From assembly GCF_025486315.1 (NCBI RefSeq), contig NZ_JAOOPY010000003.1, positions 62,001 through 126,000 on the forward strand: a stretch of DNA of 64,000 nucleotides, in the 5' to 3' direction. Origin of the DNA: Variovorax sp. N23. Lineage in GTDB: Bacteria > Pseudomonadota > Gammaproteobacteria > Burkholderiales > Burkholderiaceae_C. Shown here piece after piece: positions 1-9,642 of the stretch. How positions within the stretch are numbered: the stretch's first letter is position 1; each line of letters opens with the position of its first letter. The notes beneath the pieces were generated by a model. The model ran no database searches, was not told the origin of the DNA, and was given only the letters and a program-made list of their open reading frames with translations. The translations under genes and the position numbers were made by a program.

Positions 1-203
1 TACACAAGCCGATGCCTCGCCACGCGCGACTGGCCATCGAACAAGGGCGAGGCGACGCGCACCCGGAAGTGGGTGCCGTAGCCCTCGACACCCGCGCCCG
101 CATGGCCCGCGTGGGCGGCACTTTCGTCGATCACTTCGAGCGCGCTGGGCTGCAGCTTCGCGCGCAGCGTGGCCTCGAGGTCGGCGGCGGTGTAGAGCGT
201 CAT
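1..203 (-). CDS. bolA: BolA family protein (partial, cut by window edge)
   Basis: The first 67 codons read on the minus strand, starting [19 protein letters not shown] and continuing with an H-A-G[12 protein letters not shown] pattern typical of the BolA fold, where the conserved His and the basic stretch near the end (SRVARHRLV) are family marks. BolA proteins work with monothiol glutaredoxins in Fe-S handling and stress response in the cytoplasm. The ATG at 203 overlaps the stop of yciB by an ATGA junction, so the two are probably translationally coupled. The C-terminus lies outside the window. Confidence 0.85.
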   Translation of the reverse strand, partial: MTLYTAADLEATLRAKLQPSALEVIDESAAHAGHAGAGVEGYGTHFRVRVASPLFDGQSRVARHRLV

Positions 204-742
204 GCCGCGGGGGTGTCTTCGGACTTCAGGTGCGGCGAGATGTACAGCCCCTGCGCGATCAGGAAGACGATCGGGAAGGCGTAGCCCCACAGCTTGAAGT
301 TCACCCATGCTTCGGTGCTGAAGTACAGCGCCACATAGGCGTTGATGACGGACATGAACACGCAGTAGAAGATCCATGCGACGTTCAGATGCGTCCAGAT
401 GCGCTGGGGCAACTGCAACTGCGCGCCCAGCATCACCTGCAGGAAGTTCCTGCGGAAGCCCCACAGCGCTACGGCCAGCGCGATCGCCATGGCGCCGTAC
501 AGCACGGTCGGCTTCCACTTGATGAAGCGGTCGTCGTGCAGCACCAGGGTGAGCGTGCCGAACAGCAGGATCAGCACCAGCGTGGCCTTCTGCATGGTCG
601 GCAGCTTGCGGTCGATGGCGTAGATGATCACCGACTGCAGGACGGTGGCACCCATCAGTACCGCGGTCGCCACGTAGATGTCGGCGAGCTTGTACGCGCC
701 GAAGAACAGCAGGATGGGGAAGAAGTCGAGGATCAGTTTCAT
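200..742 (-). CDS. yciB: YciB/IspZ-family inner membrane protein (septation protein A)
   Basis: A 180-residue very hydrophobic protein with about five membrane segments, starting [20 protein letters not shown], the typical YciB/IspZ opening, and with the internal motif F-I-K-W-K-P-T-V. The family acts in the inner membrane and is linked to cell envelope synthesis and normal septation. The length matches the family. It lies 27 bp downstream of msrB and overlaps bolA by four bases, so it belongs to the selO-msrB-yciB-bolA transcription unit. Confidence 0.93.
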   Translation of the reverse strand: MKLILDFFPILLFFGAYKLADIYVATAVLMGATVLQSVIIYAIDRKLPTMQKATLVLILLFGTLTLVLHDDRFIKWKPTVLYGAMAIALAVALWGFRRNFLQVMLGAQLQLPQRIWTHLNVAWIFYCVFMSVINAYVALYFSTEAWVNFKLWGYAFPIVFLIAQGLYISPHLKSEDTPAA

Positions 743-769
743 GCGGGGGCGGGATGCGCAACGGGGCGG

Positions 770-1189
770 TCAGTCCTTGCTGGGTTCGAAGCTCAGCGAG
801 GCCGAATTCATGCAGTAGCGTAACCCGGTCGGCGTCGGGCCGTCCGGGAACACGTGGCCCAGGTGCGCGCCGCAGTTCGTGCAGACGTTCTCGGTGCGCG
901 TCATGCCGTGCGAACGGTCGACGATGTTGGTGATGGCGCCGGGCACCGCTTCTTCCGAGAAGCTGGGCCAGCCGCAGCCGGCGTCGAACTTGGTGCCCGA
1001 CTCGAAGAGCTTGGCGCCGCAGCACACGCAGTGGTAGGTGCCGTCGGCCCAGTGGGCTTCGTACTTGCCGGTGAAGGGGCGCTCGGTGGCAGCATGGCGC
1101 GTGACCTGGAAGGCGGCCGATTCGGCGCCTTTCTCGGCCAGCACGGCCTTCCATTCCGCATCGGTCTTCTGGATCTTGGGGGTGGTCAT
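770..1189 (-). CDS. msrB: Peptide-methionine (R)-S-oxide reductase
   Basis: 139 residues with all MsrB signatures. The catalytic Cys is C126 in RYCMNSASL. Zinc is held by C54/C57 and C103/C106 (CVCCG and CTNCG). The GCGWPSF motif lies at 71-77 and GHVFPDGP at 111-118. It reduces methionine-R-sulfoxide in proteins with thioredoxin as donor. No signal peptide is present, so it is cytoplasmic. The ATG at 1189 overlaps the end of selO by four bases. Pairing of a repair reductase with SelO, a redox-linked AMPylator, suggests joint oxidative stress use. Confidence 0.97.
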   Translation of the reverse strand: MTTPKIQKTDAEWKAVLAEKGAESAAFQVTRHAATERPFTGKYEAHWADGTYHCVCCGAKLFESGTKFDAGCGWPSFSEEAVPGAITNIVDRSHGMTRTENVCTNCGAHLGHVFPDGPTPTGLRYCMNSASLSFEPSKD

Positions 1190-2670
1190 GAGGAGCAGCT
1201 GATTTCGATGGTGGACGCCCAGTCGGGCGGGAAGCCGGCGTAGGCCTCGAAGCCGGCATGGTCGTCAAATGGGGACTCGAGCAGCATCAGCAAGGTGGCG
1301 ACGCCGGCGAAGTCCTTCTGCTGGGCCGCTTCGATCGCCTGCTGGCCCAGGTGGTTCCGCAGCACGTACTTGGGGTTGGCTGCGCGCATGGCGGTGGCGG
1401 CTTCGGCCGCGGGCGTCGAAGCGCGCTGCGCGGCGTACAGCGGCAGCCAGGCATCGATGCCGGCGCGGTCGATGAACAGGTCGCGCACCGGCGCGAAGTC
1501 GCCGCTGCCCACGGCATCGGACAGCCGCCGCCAGAAGATCGTCCAGTCGGTACGCTCGGCGGCCAGCAGGCGCAGCACGCCGTCGACCAGGCCGCGGTCG
1601 CGCGCGTCGCCGGACGGCAGACCGAGCTTGCGGGCCATGCGCTGGTCGAACGCGTGCGGGAACACCGTCTTGTACGACGCGAGCGCGGCGATGGCCAAGT
1701 CCTGCTCGCCGATCAGCGGCAGCAGCGCCTGCGCCAGGCAATGCAGGTTCCAGTAGGCCACGTTGGGCTGCTGGTTGAAGGCGTAGCGGCCGGCGGTATC
1801 GCTGTGGTTGCAGATGTGCGCCGGGTCGAAGCCGTCGAGGAACTGGAAGGGTCCGTAGTCGATCGTCAGGCCCAGGATGCTCATGTTGTCAGTGTTCATC
1901 ACGCCGTGGCAGAAGCCCACCGCCTGCCACTGCGCGAGCAGCGCCGCCGTGCGCTCGCTCACGGCCTCCAGGAAGGCTGCGTAGGCATTGCCGCCGAAGC
2001 GCTCCGTCGTCCGGCAAGCCGGGTAGTGGCGGTCGATGACGTAGTCGGCCAGTTGCCTGAGTTCATCGATGCGGTCGTTGGCGGCGAAGTGCTCGAAATG
2101 GCCGAAGCGGATGAAGCTCGGTGCCACGCGGGTCACGACGGCGGCGGTTTCGATGTCCTCGCGGCGCACGCGCTGGTCGGAGCCGGTCACGGCCAGTGCG
2201 CGTGTGGTCGGGATACCCAGGCCGTGCATCGCCTCGCTGCAGAGGAATTCGCGGATGCTCGAGCGCAGCACGGCGCGCCCGTCGCCCATGCGGGAGTAGG
2301 GCGTGCGGCCGGCGCCCTTCAGTTGCACTTCGAGTCCGAGGTCGGTTTCGCCGAGCAGGATGGCCCGGCCGTCGCCGAGCTGACCGGCCCACACGCCGAA
2401 CTGGTGCCCGCTGTAGACGCTCGCGAGCGGTGCCATGCCCGGCAGGAGCGCATTGCCCGTCAGGACGTCCAGCGCTTCGTCGGAGGCCAGCCAGTCGCCA
2501 TCGACGCCGAGTTGGCGCGCCGCGCCGGCGCTGCGGCCGACCCAGTAGGGCGCGGTCAGCGGCGTCGGCTGCAGCGGTGTGAAGAAGGCCGGCCCCAGGC
2601 TGCGAAATCCCTCGGTCCAGCGCAGCCCCGAGGCCGCGGCGGTGGTGCTGTCGTCCACGAGCAGGTTCAT
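1186..2670 (-). CDS. selO: Protein adenylyltransferase SelO (YdiU/UPF0061)
   Basis: 494 residues, a pseudokinase-fold enzyme that transfers AMP from ATP to Ser/Thr/Tyr of partner proteins. Family hallmarks seen: [20 protein letters not shown] near residue 85-104, [38 protein letters not shown], the catalytic loop [14 protein letters not shown] and the metal motif DYGPFQFLD. The protein ends in CSS, the bacterial counterpart of the selenocysteine tail of eukaryotic SelO. First gene of a minus-strand operon with msrB. The start at 2670 gives the usual family length. Confidence 0.96.
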   Translation of the reverse strand: MNLLVDDSTTAAASGLRWTEGFRSLGPAFFTPLQPTPLTAPYWVGRSAGAARQLGVDGDWLASDEALDVLTGNALLPGMAPLASVYSGHQFGVWAGQLGDGRAILLGETDLGLEVQLKGAGRTPYSRMGDGRAVLRSSIREFLCSEAMHGLGIPTTRALAVTGSDQRVRREDIETAAVVTRVAPSFIRFGHFEHFAANDRIDELRQLADYVIDRHYPACRTTERFGGNAYAAFLEAVSERTAALLAQWQAVGFCHGVMNTDNMSILGLTIDYGPFQFLDGFDPAHICNHSDTAGRYAFNQQPNVAYWNLHCLAQALLPLIGEQDLAIAALASYKTVFPHAFDQRMARKLGLPSGDARDRGLVDGVLRLLAAERTDWTIFWRRLSDAVGSGDFAPVRDLFIDRAGIDAWLPLYAAQRASTPAAEAATAMRAANPKYVLRNHLGQQAIEAAQQKDFAGVATLLMLLESPFDDHAGFEAYAGFPPDWASTIEISCSS

Positions 2671-2830
2671 GGCCCGATTGTCTCGCAGCGCCCGAAACCC
2701 CGTTCCCGGAAGGCCATGGGCGTTCCTGCCGCCGGCGCGACAGCGCTACGGGCATTCCCGCATCGGGCCCATGCTGCAGTGCGCAATACTCGCCCATCTT
2801 TTTGCGTATTGAGATGAAGGAGCCGTACCG

Positions 2831-4474
2831 ATGCTGGGTTTGATGCAAGACCAACCGCTGCTGATCTCGTCCCTGATCGAGTTCGCCGAGCGCCACCACG
2901 GTGACGGCGAGATCGTGTCGAGGCGGGTCGAAGGCGACATCCACCGCTACACCTGGGCCGACGTGGCGCGCCGCGCTCGCCAGGTCGCCAATGCGCTGGA
3001 AGGCGAAGACCTGCTGTTCAGCGACCGCGTCGCCACGCTGGCGTGGAACGGCTACCGCCACCTCGAGTTGTACTACGGCGTCTCGGGCTCCGGCCGCGTG
3101 CTGCACACCATCAACCCGCGCCTGCATCCGGACCAGATCGCGTGGATCGCCAACCACGCCGAAGACCAGATCCTGTGCTTCGACCTGAACTTCCTGCCGC
3201 TGGTGCAGGCGGTGCACGCCCGCTGCCCCACGGTCAAGCGCTGGATCGCGCTGTGCGACGCCGACAAGCTGCCGGCCGACAGCGGCATTCCCGGCCTGCT
3301 GAGCTACGAGGCCTGGATGGGTGACCGGTCCACCGACTACGCCTGGCCGCGCTTCGACGAGAACTCGGCGTCGAGCATGTGCTACACGAGTGGCACCACC
3401 GGCAACCCGAAGGCCGCGCTCTACAGCCACCGCTCGACGCTGCTGCACGCCTACGCCGCCGCGCTGCCCGACGTGATGGGCATCTCGGCGCGCGATTCGG
3501 TGTTGCCGGTCGTGCCCATGTTCCACGTCAATGCCTGGGGCATTCCGTACTCGGCCGCGCTGACCGGCTGCAAGCTCGTCTTCCCCGGGCCGGCGCTCGA
3601 CGGCAAGTCGGTGTACGAACTGATCGAGGCCGAAGGCGTGACCTTCGCCGCCGGCGTGCCGACCGTCTGGCAGATGCTGCTGACGCACATGAAGCCGGGT
3701 GGCCTGCGCTTCTCGACGCTCAAGCGCACGGTGATCGGCGGCTCGGCCTGCCCGCCGGCCATGATCCATGCCTTCCAGCAGGACTACGGGGTGGACGTGC
3801 TCCACGCCTGGGGCATGACCGAGATGAGCCCGCTCGGCACGCTGTGCACGCTCAAGAACAAGCACCTGACGATGCCGGCCGACGCGCAGGATGCGATCCG
3901 CCAGAAGCAGGGCCGCGCCATCTTCGGCGTCGACATGAAGATCATCGATGGCAATGGTGCCGAACTGCCCTGGGACGGCAAGGCCTCTGGCGACCTGCTG
4001 GTCAAGGGGCCGTGGATCGTCAAGGAGTACTTCAAGGGCGAGGGCGGCGACCCGCTGGTGCCCGACGCGCAGGGCCACGGCTGGTTCCCGACCGGCGACG
4101 TCGCCACCATCGATGCCGACGGCTTCCTGCAGATCACCGACCGCAGCAAGGACGTGATCAAGTCGGGCGGCGAATGGATCAGCTCCATCGACATCGAGAA
4201 CATCGCCGTCGCGCACCCGGCGGTGCTGATGGCGGCCTGCATCGGCGTGGCCCACCCGAAGTGGGACGAGCGCCCGGTGGTGGCGGTCGTCAAGCGGCCG
4301 GGCGCCGAGGTCACGCGCGAGGAGCTGCTGAAGTTCTACGAAGGCAAGACGGCCAAGTGGCAGATCCCCGACGACGTGCTCTTCGTCGAGGCCATTCCGC
4401 TCGGCGCCACCGGCAAGATCCTGAAGACCCGGCTGCGCGAGCAGTTCAAGGACTATCGGCTGCCTGGCCTTTGA
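2831..4474 (+). CDS. AMP-binding acyl-CoA ligase, DmdB/long-chain type
   Basis: 547 residues of the ANL superfamily, activating a carboxylic acid to its CoA thioester through an acyl-adenylate. Motifs: TSGTTG at 186-191 (P-loop), the [10 protein letters not shown] motif, GWFPTGD and [14 protein letters not shown] in the hinge, and the C-terminal catalytic lysine K529 in LGATGKILK. The N-terminus [16 protein letters not shown] is typical of the subgroup named 3-(methylthio)propionyl-CoA ligase (DmdB); many members use medium or long fatty acids, so the substrate is open. An inverted repeat CAATAC/GTATTG (2784-2789, 2806-2811) lies just upstream. It precedes a transporter set, perhaps activating the imported acid. 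Confidence 0.92.
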   Translation: MLGLMQDQPLLISSLIEFAERHHGDGEIVSRRVEGDIHRYTWADVARRARQVANALEGEDLLFSDRVATLAWNGYRHLELYYGVSGSGRVLHTINPRLHPDQIAWIANHAEDQILCFDLNFLPLVQAVHARCPTVKRWIALCDADKLPADSGIPGLLSYEAWMGDRSTDYAWPRFDENSASSMCYTSGTTGNPKAALYSHRSTLLHAYAAALPDVMGISARDSVLPVVPMFHVNAWGIPYSAALTGCKLVFPGPALDGKSVYELIEAEGVTFAAGVPTVWQMLLTHMKPGGLRFSTLKRTVIGGSACPPAMIHAFQQDYGVDVLHAWGMTEMSPLGTLCTLKNKHLTMPADAQDAIRQKQGRAIFGVDMKIIDGNGAELPWDGKASGDLLVKGPWIVKEYFKGEGGDPLVPDAQGHGWFPTGDVATIDADGFLQITDRSKDVIKSGGEWISSIDIENIAVAHPAVLMAACIGVAHPKWDERPVVAVVKRPGAEVTREELLKFYEGKTAKWQIPDDVLFVEAIPLGATGKILKTRLREQFKDYRLPGL

Positions 4475-4480
4475 GCGTTC

Positions 4481-4494
4481 CTACCGCGCGGTAG
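4481..4494. promoter_or_regulatory. Perfect 14-bp palindrome, putative operator (copy 1)
   Basis: CTACCGCGCGGTAG is its own reverse complement. It lies 6 bp after the stop of the ligase gene and about 140 bp before the first substrate-binding protein. A second palindrome differing only in the two central bases sits at the matching place before the paralogous gene. Dyads of this size are typical for dimeric repressors, for example of the TetR family; no such regulator is encoded in the window. Confidence 0.55.
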
Positions 4495-4634
4495 ATCGGC
4501 GCTGCCGCGCAGGTGACAGAAAAGGGCGCAGGAGCGGCGGCGTCGCGTGAGTTCGCGGGCATTCCCTGAGGGTGGCGCGGCCGAAGACTTGTACGCTCGG
4601 TCGCGTTCGACACACCGATCCCAGGAGACATGAC

Positions 4635-5864
4635 ATGCGATTCCCCGTGAAGTTTCTCGTTGCCTCGCTCATTGCCGCCAGTGCGGCAGGCGCCTGGGCG
4701 CAAAAAGGCGAAACCGTGAAGATCGCCTGGCTCGATCCGTTGTCGGGCCTCATGGCCGCGGTGGGCACGAACCAGCTCAAGACCACGCAGTTCTTCGCCG
4801 AGGAGTTCAACCGCAAGAACCTCTCGGGCGTGAAGTTCGAGGTCATCGCCATCGACAACAAGCTGAGCCCGCAGGAAACGACCAGCGCGCTGCGCTCGGC
4901 GCAAGACCAGGGCGCCCGCTACGTCCTGCAGGGCAACGGCTCCGGCCCGGCGCTGGCCATCATCGACGCGATCGAGAAGAACAACGCGCGCAATCCGGGC
5001 AAGGAGATGCTGTACATGAACTATGCGGCGGTCGACCCGGACCTGACCAACAGCAAGTGCAGCTACTGGCATTTCCGGCTCGACGCCGACACTTCCATGA
5101 AGATGGAGGCGCTCACGACCTTCATGAAGGACCGGCCCGAGATCAAGAAGGTCTACATCCTCGGCCAGAACTATGCGCACGGCGTCCAGGTGTCGAAGTA
5201 CGCCAAGGAAGACCTCAAGGCCAAGCGCCCCGACATCCAGATCGTCGGCGACGACCTGCACCCGCTGGCCCAGGTCCGCGACTTTGCGCCCTACATCGCC
5301 AAGATCAAGCAGTCTGGCGCCGACACGGTGATCACCGGCAACTGGGGCTCGGACCTGTCGCTGCTGCTGAAGGCGGCCAACGACGCCGGGCTCGACGTGC
5401 GCTTCCTGACCTACTACGCCTACGGGGCGGGCGCACCCACCGCCATGGGCAGCGCGTCCGACGGCAAGGTGTATGCGATCGGCTACGGCCACTACAACAT
5501 GGGCGGCGAGATCCAGAAGAGCATCGACGGCTACAAGAAGAAGATGAACGACGACCTGACGCAGGCGTCGATCTATCACGCGTTCGCGCTGCTCGACAAC
5601 GCCTTCGCGCAGACGAAGTCCACCGATCCGGTGAAGGTGGCCGTGGCGCTCGAGGGCATGAAGATCAAGAGCTTCAACGGCGAAGTCGAGATGCGCAAGG
5701 CCGACCATCAGCTCCAGCAGGGGCTGTTCATCACGCGCTGGGAAAAGAAGAGTGCCAAGTACCCCTACGACGGCGAGAACACCGGCTACACGCTGGCGCC
5801 GGTGAAGTACTTCGAGCCCTACGTGGCCAGCACGCCGACGTCGTGCCAGATGAAGCGGCCCTGA
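4635..5864 (+). CDS. ABC transporter periplasmic substrate-binding protein, Liv/type 1 fold (copy 1)
   Basis: 409 residues. A signal peptide (MRFPVKFLVASLIAASAAGAWA) is cut at about residue 22. The mature part has the Peripla_BP_6 pattern (IAWLDPLSGLMAAVG, VGDDLHPLAQVRDFAPYIAKI, ITGNWGSDL). It would deliver a ligand to the LivHMGF complex encoded downstream. The family includes branched-chain amino acid, amide and aromatic acid binders, so the ligand is not fixed. I chose the ATG at 4635 because it follows a GGAGA ribosome site and begins the signal peptide; an earlier in-frame ATG at 4572 would bury the signal. Confidence 0.92.
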   Translation: MRFPVKFLVASLIAASAAGAWAQKGETVKIAWLDPLSGLMAAVGTNQLKTTQFFAEEFNRKNLSGVKFEVIAIDNKLSPQETTSALRSAQDQGARYVLQGNGSGPALAIIDAIEKNNARNPGKEMLYMNYAAVDPDLTNSKCSYWHFRLDADTSMKMEALTTFMKDRPEIKKVYILGQNYAHGVQVSKYAKEDLKAKRPDIQIVGDDLHPLAQVRDFAPYIAKIKQSGADTVITGNWGSDLSLLLKAANDAGLDVRFLTYYAYGAGAPTAMGSASDGKVYAIGYGHYNMGGEIQKSIDGYKKKMNDDLTQASIYHAFALLDNAFAQTKSTDPVKVAVALEGMKIKSFNGEVEMRKADHQLQQGLFITRWEKKSAKYPYDGENTGYTLAPVKYFEPYVASTPTSCQMKRP

Positions 5865-5892
5865 ACGCCATCCAGTGCCATCGAGCGGCGTG

Positions 5893-5906
5893 CTACCGAT
5901 CGGTAG
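5893..5906. promoter_or_regulatory. Perfect 14-bp palindrome, putative operator (copy 2)
   Basis: CTACCGATCGGTAG is a perfect palindrome and differs from the copy at 4481-4494 only in the central CG/AT pair. It stands 138 bp before the ATG of the second substrate-binding protein, almost the same distance as copy 1. Conservation of both arms with a changed but still symmetric centre suggests selection for dyad symmetry. Confidence 0.55.
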
Positions 5907-6044
5907 CTTTTTCGGAGGCTGCGTGTCGCGTGTGCGATAGAAAAAGCGCACCGGCGGCCCCCGTTGCGGGCAATCCCTGAGGGGTACGCTTGCAAAGGCT
6001 TGTAATCTCGATCGCGTTCGGACCACCGATCCAGGAGACACACC

Positions 6045-7274
6045 ATGCGATTCCCAGTGAAGTTTCTCGTTGCCTCGGTCCTCGCTGCCAATGCGGCCAG
6101 CGCCTGGGCGCAAAAGGGCGAAACCGTGAAGATCGCCTGGCTCGATCCGCTGTCGGGCCTCATGGCCGCGGTGGGCACGAACCAGCTCAAGACCTTCCAG
6201 TTCCTGGCGGAGGAGTTCAACAAGAAGAACGCCGCCGGCGTGAAGTTCGAGATCATCGGCATCGACAACAAGCTGAGCCCGCAGGAAACCACCAGCGCGC
6301 TGCGTTCGGCCATGGACCAGGGCGCACGCTACGTGGTGCAGGGCAACGGCTCCGGCCCGGCGCTGGCCATCATCGATGCGCTCGAGAAGCACAACGCCCG
6401 CAACCCGGGTAAGGAGGTGCTCTACATCAACTACGCGGCGGTCGACCCCGACCTGACCAACAGCAAGTGCAGCTACTGGCACTTCCGGCTCGACGCCGAC
6501 ACCTCGATGAAGATGGAAGCGCTCACCACCTTCATGAAGGAGCAGCCGGACATCAAGAAGGTGTACCTGATCAACCAGAACTACTCGCACGGCCAGCAGG
6601 TCTCGAAGTTCGCCAAGGAAAACCTCAAGATCAAGCGGCCCGACGTGGAGATCGTCGGTGACGATCTCCACCCGCTGGCCCAGGTGCGCGACTTCGCGCC
6701 CTACATCGCGAAGATCAAGCAGTCGGGCGCCGACACGGTGATCACCGGCAACTGGGGTTCCGACCTGGCGCTGCTCATCAAGGCGTCGAACGACTCGGGC
6801 CTGAACGTCAAGTTCTACACCTACTACGCGGTGACCACCGGTACGCCGACGGCCATGGGCGCCGCGTCGGACGGCAAGGTCTACCAGGTGGGCTACAGCC
6901 ACTACAACGCACCGGGCGTCATGGTGCCGCTGATGACCGAGTACAAGAAGCGCTTCAACGACGACATGTACACGACCGACATCTACACCGTCTATGCGAT
7001 GCTCAGCGAAGCCTTCGTGCGCACCAAGTCGACCGAACCGCTGAAGGTCGCGGCGGCGATGGAAGGCATGAAGTTCAAGAGCTTCAACGGCGACGTGGAG
7101 ATGCGCAAGGCCGACCACCAGCTGCAGCAGGGGCTCTACATCACGCGCTGGCAGAAGACCGACGCGAAGAACCCCTACAGTCCGGAGAACACCGGCTACA
7201 CGCTGGCGCCGGTCAAGTACTACGAGGCCTACGTGGCGAGCACGCCGACCACCTGCCAGATGAAGCGGCCCTGA
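6045..7274 (+). CDS. ABC transporter periplasmic substrate-binding protein, Liv/type 1 fold (copy 2)
   Basis: 409 residues, a close paralogue of the preceding protein with the same signal peptide (MRFPVKFLVASVLAANAASAWA) and the same ends (TCQMKRP). The long identical stretches are near residues 23-50 and 210-235. Differences gather around residues 265-310, where copy 1 has YAYGAGAPTAMG and copy 2 YAVTTGTPTAMG, and in the following helix; these segments can line the ligand cleft in this fold, so the two may bind different ligands. It ends just before a strong terminator that separates it from livH. Confidence 0.92.
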   Translation: MRFPVKFLVASVLAANAASAWAQKGETVKIAWLDPLSGLMAAVGTNQLKTFQFLAEEFNKKNAAGVKFEIIGIDNKLSPQETTSALRSAMDQGARYVVQGNGSGPALAIIDALEKHNARNPGKEVLYINYAAVDPDLTNSKCSYWHFRLDADTSMKMEALTTFMKEQPDIKKVYLINQNYSHGQQVSKFAKENLKIKRPDVEIVGDDLHPLAQVRDFAPYIAKIKQSGADTVITGNWGSDLALLIKASNDSGLNVKFYTYYAVTTGTPTAMGAASDGKVYQVGYSHYNAPGVMVPLMTEYKKRFNDDMYTTDIYTVYAMLSEAFVRTKSTEPLKVAAAMEGMKFKSFNGDVEMRKADHQLQQGLYITRWQKTDAKNPYSPENTGYTLAPVKYYEAYVASTPTTCQMKRP

Positions 7275-7296
7275 CACGCGCGAGCGCACGAGCGCG

Positions 7297-7329
7297 AAGG
7301 CCCGACGTCGCGACGCGGGCCTTTTTTTT
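7297..7329 (+). terminator. Rho-independent terminator between binding protein and permease
   Basis: Arms AAGGCCCG (7297-7304) and CGGGCCTT (7316-7323) form a perfect 8-bp stem with an 11-nt loop, followed by eight T (7322-7329). It sits 22 bp after the stop of the second binding-protein gene and 36 bp before livH. In Liv-type operons such a partial terminator lets binding protein be made in excess over the membrane complex. Confidence 0.88.
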
Positions 7330-7364
7330 GTTTTCACCCCCGCACAGGGAACGATCGAACGTCG

Positions 7365-8318
7365 ATGAACGTGGAATTCTTTGCCATCTCGCTGCTCAAC
7401 GGCGTCAGCTACGGGCTGCTGCTGTTCATGCTCAGCTCGGGCCTCACGCTGATCTTCAGCATGATGGGCGTCCTGAACTTCGCGCACACCAGCTTCTACA
7501 TGCTGGGGGCGTACCTGGCGTACACCATCTCGGGACTGGTGGGCTTCTGGCCGGCGCTGGTGCTCGCGCCGCTGGCGGTCTTCGTGCTGGGGGCGGCCTT
7601 CGAGCGCTATAGCCTGCGGCGGGTGCACAAGTTCGGCCATGTGCCGGAATTGCTCGTCACCTTCGGGCTTTCCTACCTGATCCTGGAAGTCGTGCAATTG
7701 CTGTGGGGCCGTTCCACCGTTCCTTATGGCCTGCCGACGCAGCTGCAGGGGCCGCTCTTCACGCTGTACGGCACGCAGTTTCCCAAGTCGCGCTCCTTCA
7801 TCATGGCGGTGGCCTTGCTGATGCTGCTGGCGGTGTGGCTGCTGCTGACGCGCACGCGCATCGGGCTGGTGATCCAGGCGGCGCTCAAGCATCCCGAGAT
7901 GGTCGAAGCGCTGGGCCACAACGTGCCGCGCGTCTTCATGCTGGTGTTTGGTGGTGGCGCCGCGCTGGCGGGGCTGGCCGGCGTGATCGGCGGCAACACT
8001 TACATCACGGAGCCGGCCATGGCGGCATCGGTCGGCTCGATCATCTTCGTGGTGGTGGTGGTGGGCGGCATGGGCTCGCTGGCCGGCGCGTTCCTGGCGT
8101 CGCTGCTCATCGGCATCATCCAGACCTTCGCGGTGGCGATGGACTATTCACTGGCGACGGCGCTGCAGGGCCTGGGCGTGGCCGTCACCGACCAGACCTT
8201 CGGCTACGAGCTGATGAAGCTCACGGTCTCGCAGGTGGCCCCCATCCTGCCGTACCTGTTCCTGGTGCTGATCCTGATCTTCCGCCCCAAGGGCCTGTTG
8301 GGAACACGGGAAGATTGA
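7365..8318 (+). CDS. livH: Branched-chain amino acid-type ABC transporter permease
   Basis: 317 residues with about eight membrane helices. The pattern NGVSYGLLLFMLSSGLTLIFSMMGVLNFAHTSFYMLGAY is the LivH N-terminal signature, and the segment around 190-250 (VFGGGAALAGLAGVIGG and VVVVVGGMGSLAGAFLA) is the cytoplasmic coupling region followed by the conserved GGMGSL. It pairs with LivM to form the translocation pore. One base separates it from livM, so the genes are coupled. Confidence 0.95.
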   Translation: MNVEFFAISLLNGVSYGLLLFMLSSGLTLIFSMMGVLNFAHTSFYMLGAYLAYTISGLVGFWPALVLAPLAVFVLGAAFERYSLRRVHKFGHVPELLVTFGLSYLILEVVQLLWGRSTVPYGLPTQLQGPLFTLYGTQFPKSRSFIMAVALLMLLAVWLLLTRTRIGLVIQAALKHPEMVEALGHNVPRVFMLVFGGGAALAGLAGVIGGNTYITEPAMAASVGSIIFVVVVVGGMGSLAGAFLASLLIGIIQTFAVAMDYSLATALQGLGVAVTDQTFGYELMKLTVSQVAPILPYLFLVLILIFRPKGLLGTRED

Positions 8319-8319
8319 C

Positions 8320-9642
8320 ATGAATGCCATTGCAACCCCTTCGAACCCGCCGCGCTACTACCGCTTCCAACCCTGGAACATCGGCCGCTGGCTGATCTGG
8401 TCGTTGTTCGCCATCGCACTCATCGTGGCGCCGATGCTGTTCCGCAGCAGCCTGGCGCTGACCATGCTTTCGCAGATCGGCTACCTCATCATCATCTGCC
8501 TGAGCTACAACATGCTGTTGGGGCAGGGCGGCATGCTCAGTTTCGGGCATGCGGTCTACACGGGGCTCGGCTCCTTCATCGCCATCCACACGATGAACCT
8601 CGCCGCCAAGGGCAGCCTGCCGGTGCCGCTGGTGCTGATCCCGCTGGCCGGCGGGCTGGGCGGCATGTTCTTCGCCGTCCTGTTCGGCTACGTGACCACC
8701 AAGAAGGCGGGCACGACCTTCGCGATGATCACGCTGGGCATCGGCGAGCTGGTGGCGTCGATGGCGCTGATGTTCCCGACCTTCTTCGGCGGCGAGGGCG
8801 GCATCACCACCAACCGGGTGTACGGCACGCCGTTCCTCGGCCTGACCTTCGGCCCGCAGATCCAGGTGTACTACCTGATCGCCGCATACTGCTTCGTGTG
8901 CACCGCGCTGATGTATGCCTTCACCGGCACGCCGCTCGGCCGCATCCTGAACGCGGTGCGCGACAACCCGGAGCGTGTGGAATTCATCGGCTACAACACG
9001 CAGCGCGTGCGCTACACGGCCTTCATCATCGCCGGCTTCTTCGCCGGCATCGGCGGTGGGCTGGCGTCGATCAACTTCGAGATCGTGAACGCGGCCGACA
9101 GCCTGAACGGCATCCGCTCGGGCGGCTACCTGCTCTTCACCTTCCTGGGTGGTGCGACCTTCTTCTTCGGGCCGATCATCGGCGCGGTGCTGCTGGTGTT
9201 CGCGTCGATCCTGCTGTCGGAACTCAGCAAGGCCTGGCTGCTGTACCTCGGCCTGGTCTTCCTCTTCATGGTGATGTTCGCGCCCGGCGGCGTGGCCAGC
9301 CTGATCATGATGAACCTGCGGGTTGCCAAGTTCGGCAGGTTCAAGCCCTTCTGGTCGCTGTACGCCGGCCTCATGGCCACCGGTGCCTTGCTGGTCGCGG
9401 GTGTGGCCGGTGTGGTCGAGATGATCTATCACATGCAGCTCAACGCCGCGCTCGGGCCGACGCTGGAGTTCTTCGGGCTGACGCTCGACACGTCCAGCCC
9501 GACGAGCTGGGGGATCGCCATCGGGCTGATGGTGGTGGGCGGCGGCCTGCTGGAGATCGTGCGCCGCCGCTTCGTACGCGCCTGGGGGCATGCACAGGAA
9601 GAGATCGAACGCGAGATCAAGCGCCGGGAGCTCACGGCATGA
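8320..9642 (+). CDS. livM: Branched-chain amino acid-type ABC transporter permease
   Basis: 440 residues, LivM family, with the signature LSYNMLLGQGGMLSFGHAVYTGLG and the coupling loop GRILNAVRDNPERVEFIGYNTQRVRYTAF. It is longer than many LivM proteins because of an extra C-terminal pair of membrane helices (about 345-425) and a charged tail EEIEREIKRREL. The stop overlaps the livG start by an ATGA junction. Confidence 0.95.
   Translation: MNAIATPSNPPRYYRFQPWNIGRWLIWSLFAIALIVAPMLFRSSLALTMLSQIGYLIIICLSYNMLLGQGGMLSFGHAVYTGLGSFIAIHTMNLAAKGSLPVPLVLIPLAGGLGGMFFAVLFGYVTTKKAGTTFAMITLGIGELVASMALMFPTFFGGEGGITTNRVYGTPFLGLTFGPQIQVYYLIAAYCFVCTALMYAFTGTPLGRILNAVRDNPERVEFIGYNTQRVRYTAFIIAGFFAGIGGGLASINFEIVNAADSLNGIRSGGYLLFTFLGGATFFFGPIIGAVLLVFASILLSELSKAWLLYLGLVFLFMVMFAPGGVASLIMMNLRVAKFGRFKPFWSLYAGLMATGALLVAGVAGVVEMIYHMQLNAALGPTLEFFGLTLDTSSPTSWGIAIGLMVVGGGLLEIVRRRFVRAWGHAQEEIEREIKRRELTA

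Larger units (their letters stand above)
4481..7274 (+). repeat. Tandem duplication of leader plus substrate-binding protein gene
   Basis: Unit 1 (4481-5864) and unit 2 (5893-7274) match over the palindrome, the AGAAAA-rich leader, the CCTGAGGG stretch, the GATC-CAGGAGACA ribosome binding region and the whole coding sequence. Both genes code for 409 residues. The two units are about 1.38 kb long and stand head to tail. The similarity outside the gene shows that the duplicated segment included the control region. Confidence 0.8.

Noticed and set aside
4446-7919. 1157-codon minus-strand open frame
   Set aside because: It lies antisense to two clear binding-protein genes and livH; its apparent internal repeats only reflect the duplicated genes on the other strand.
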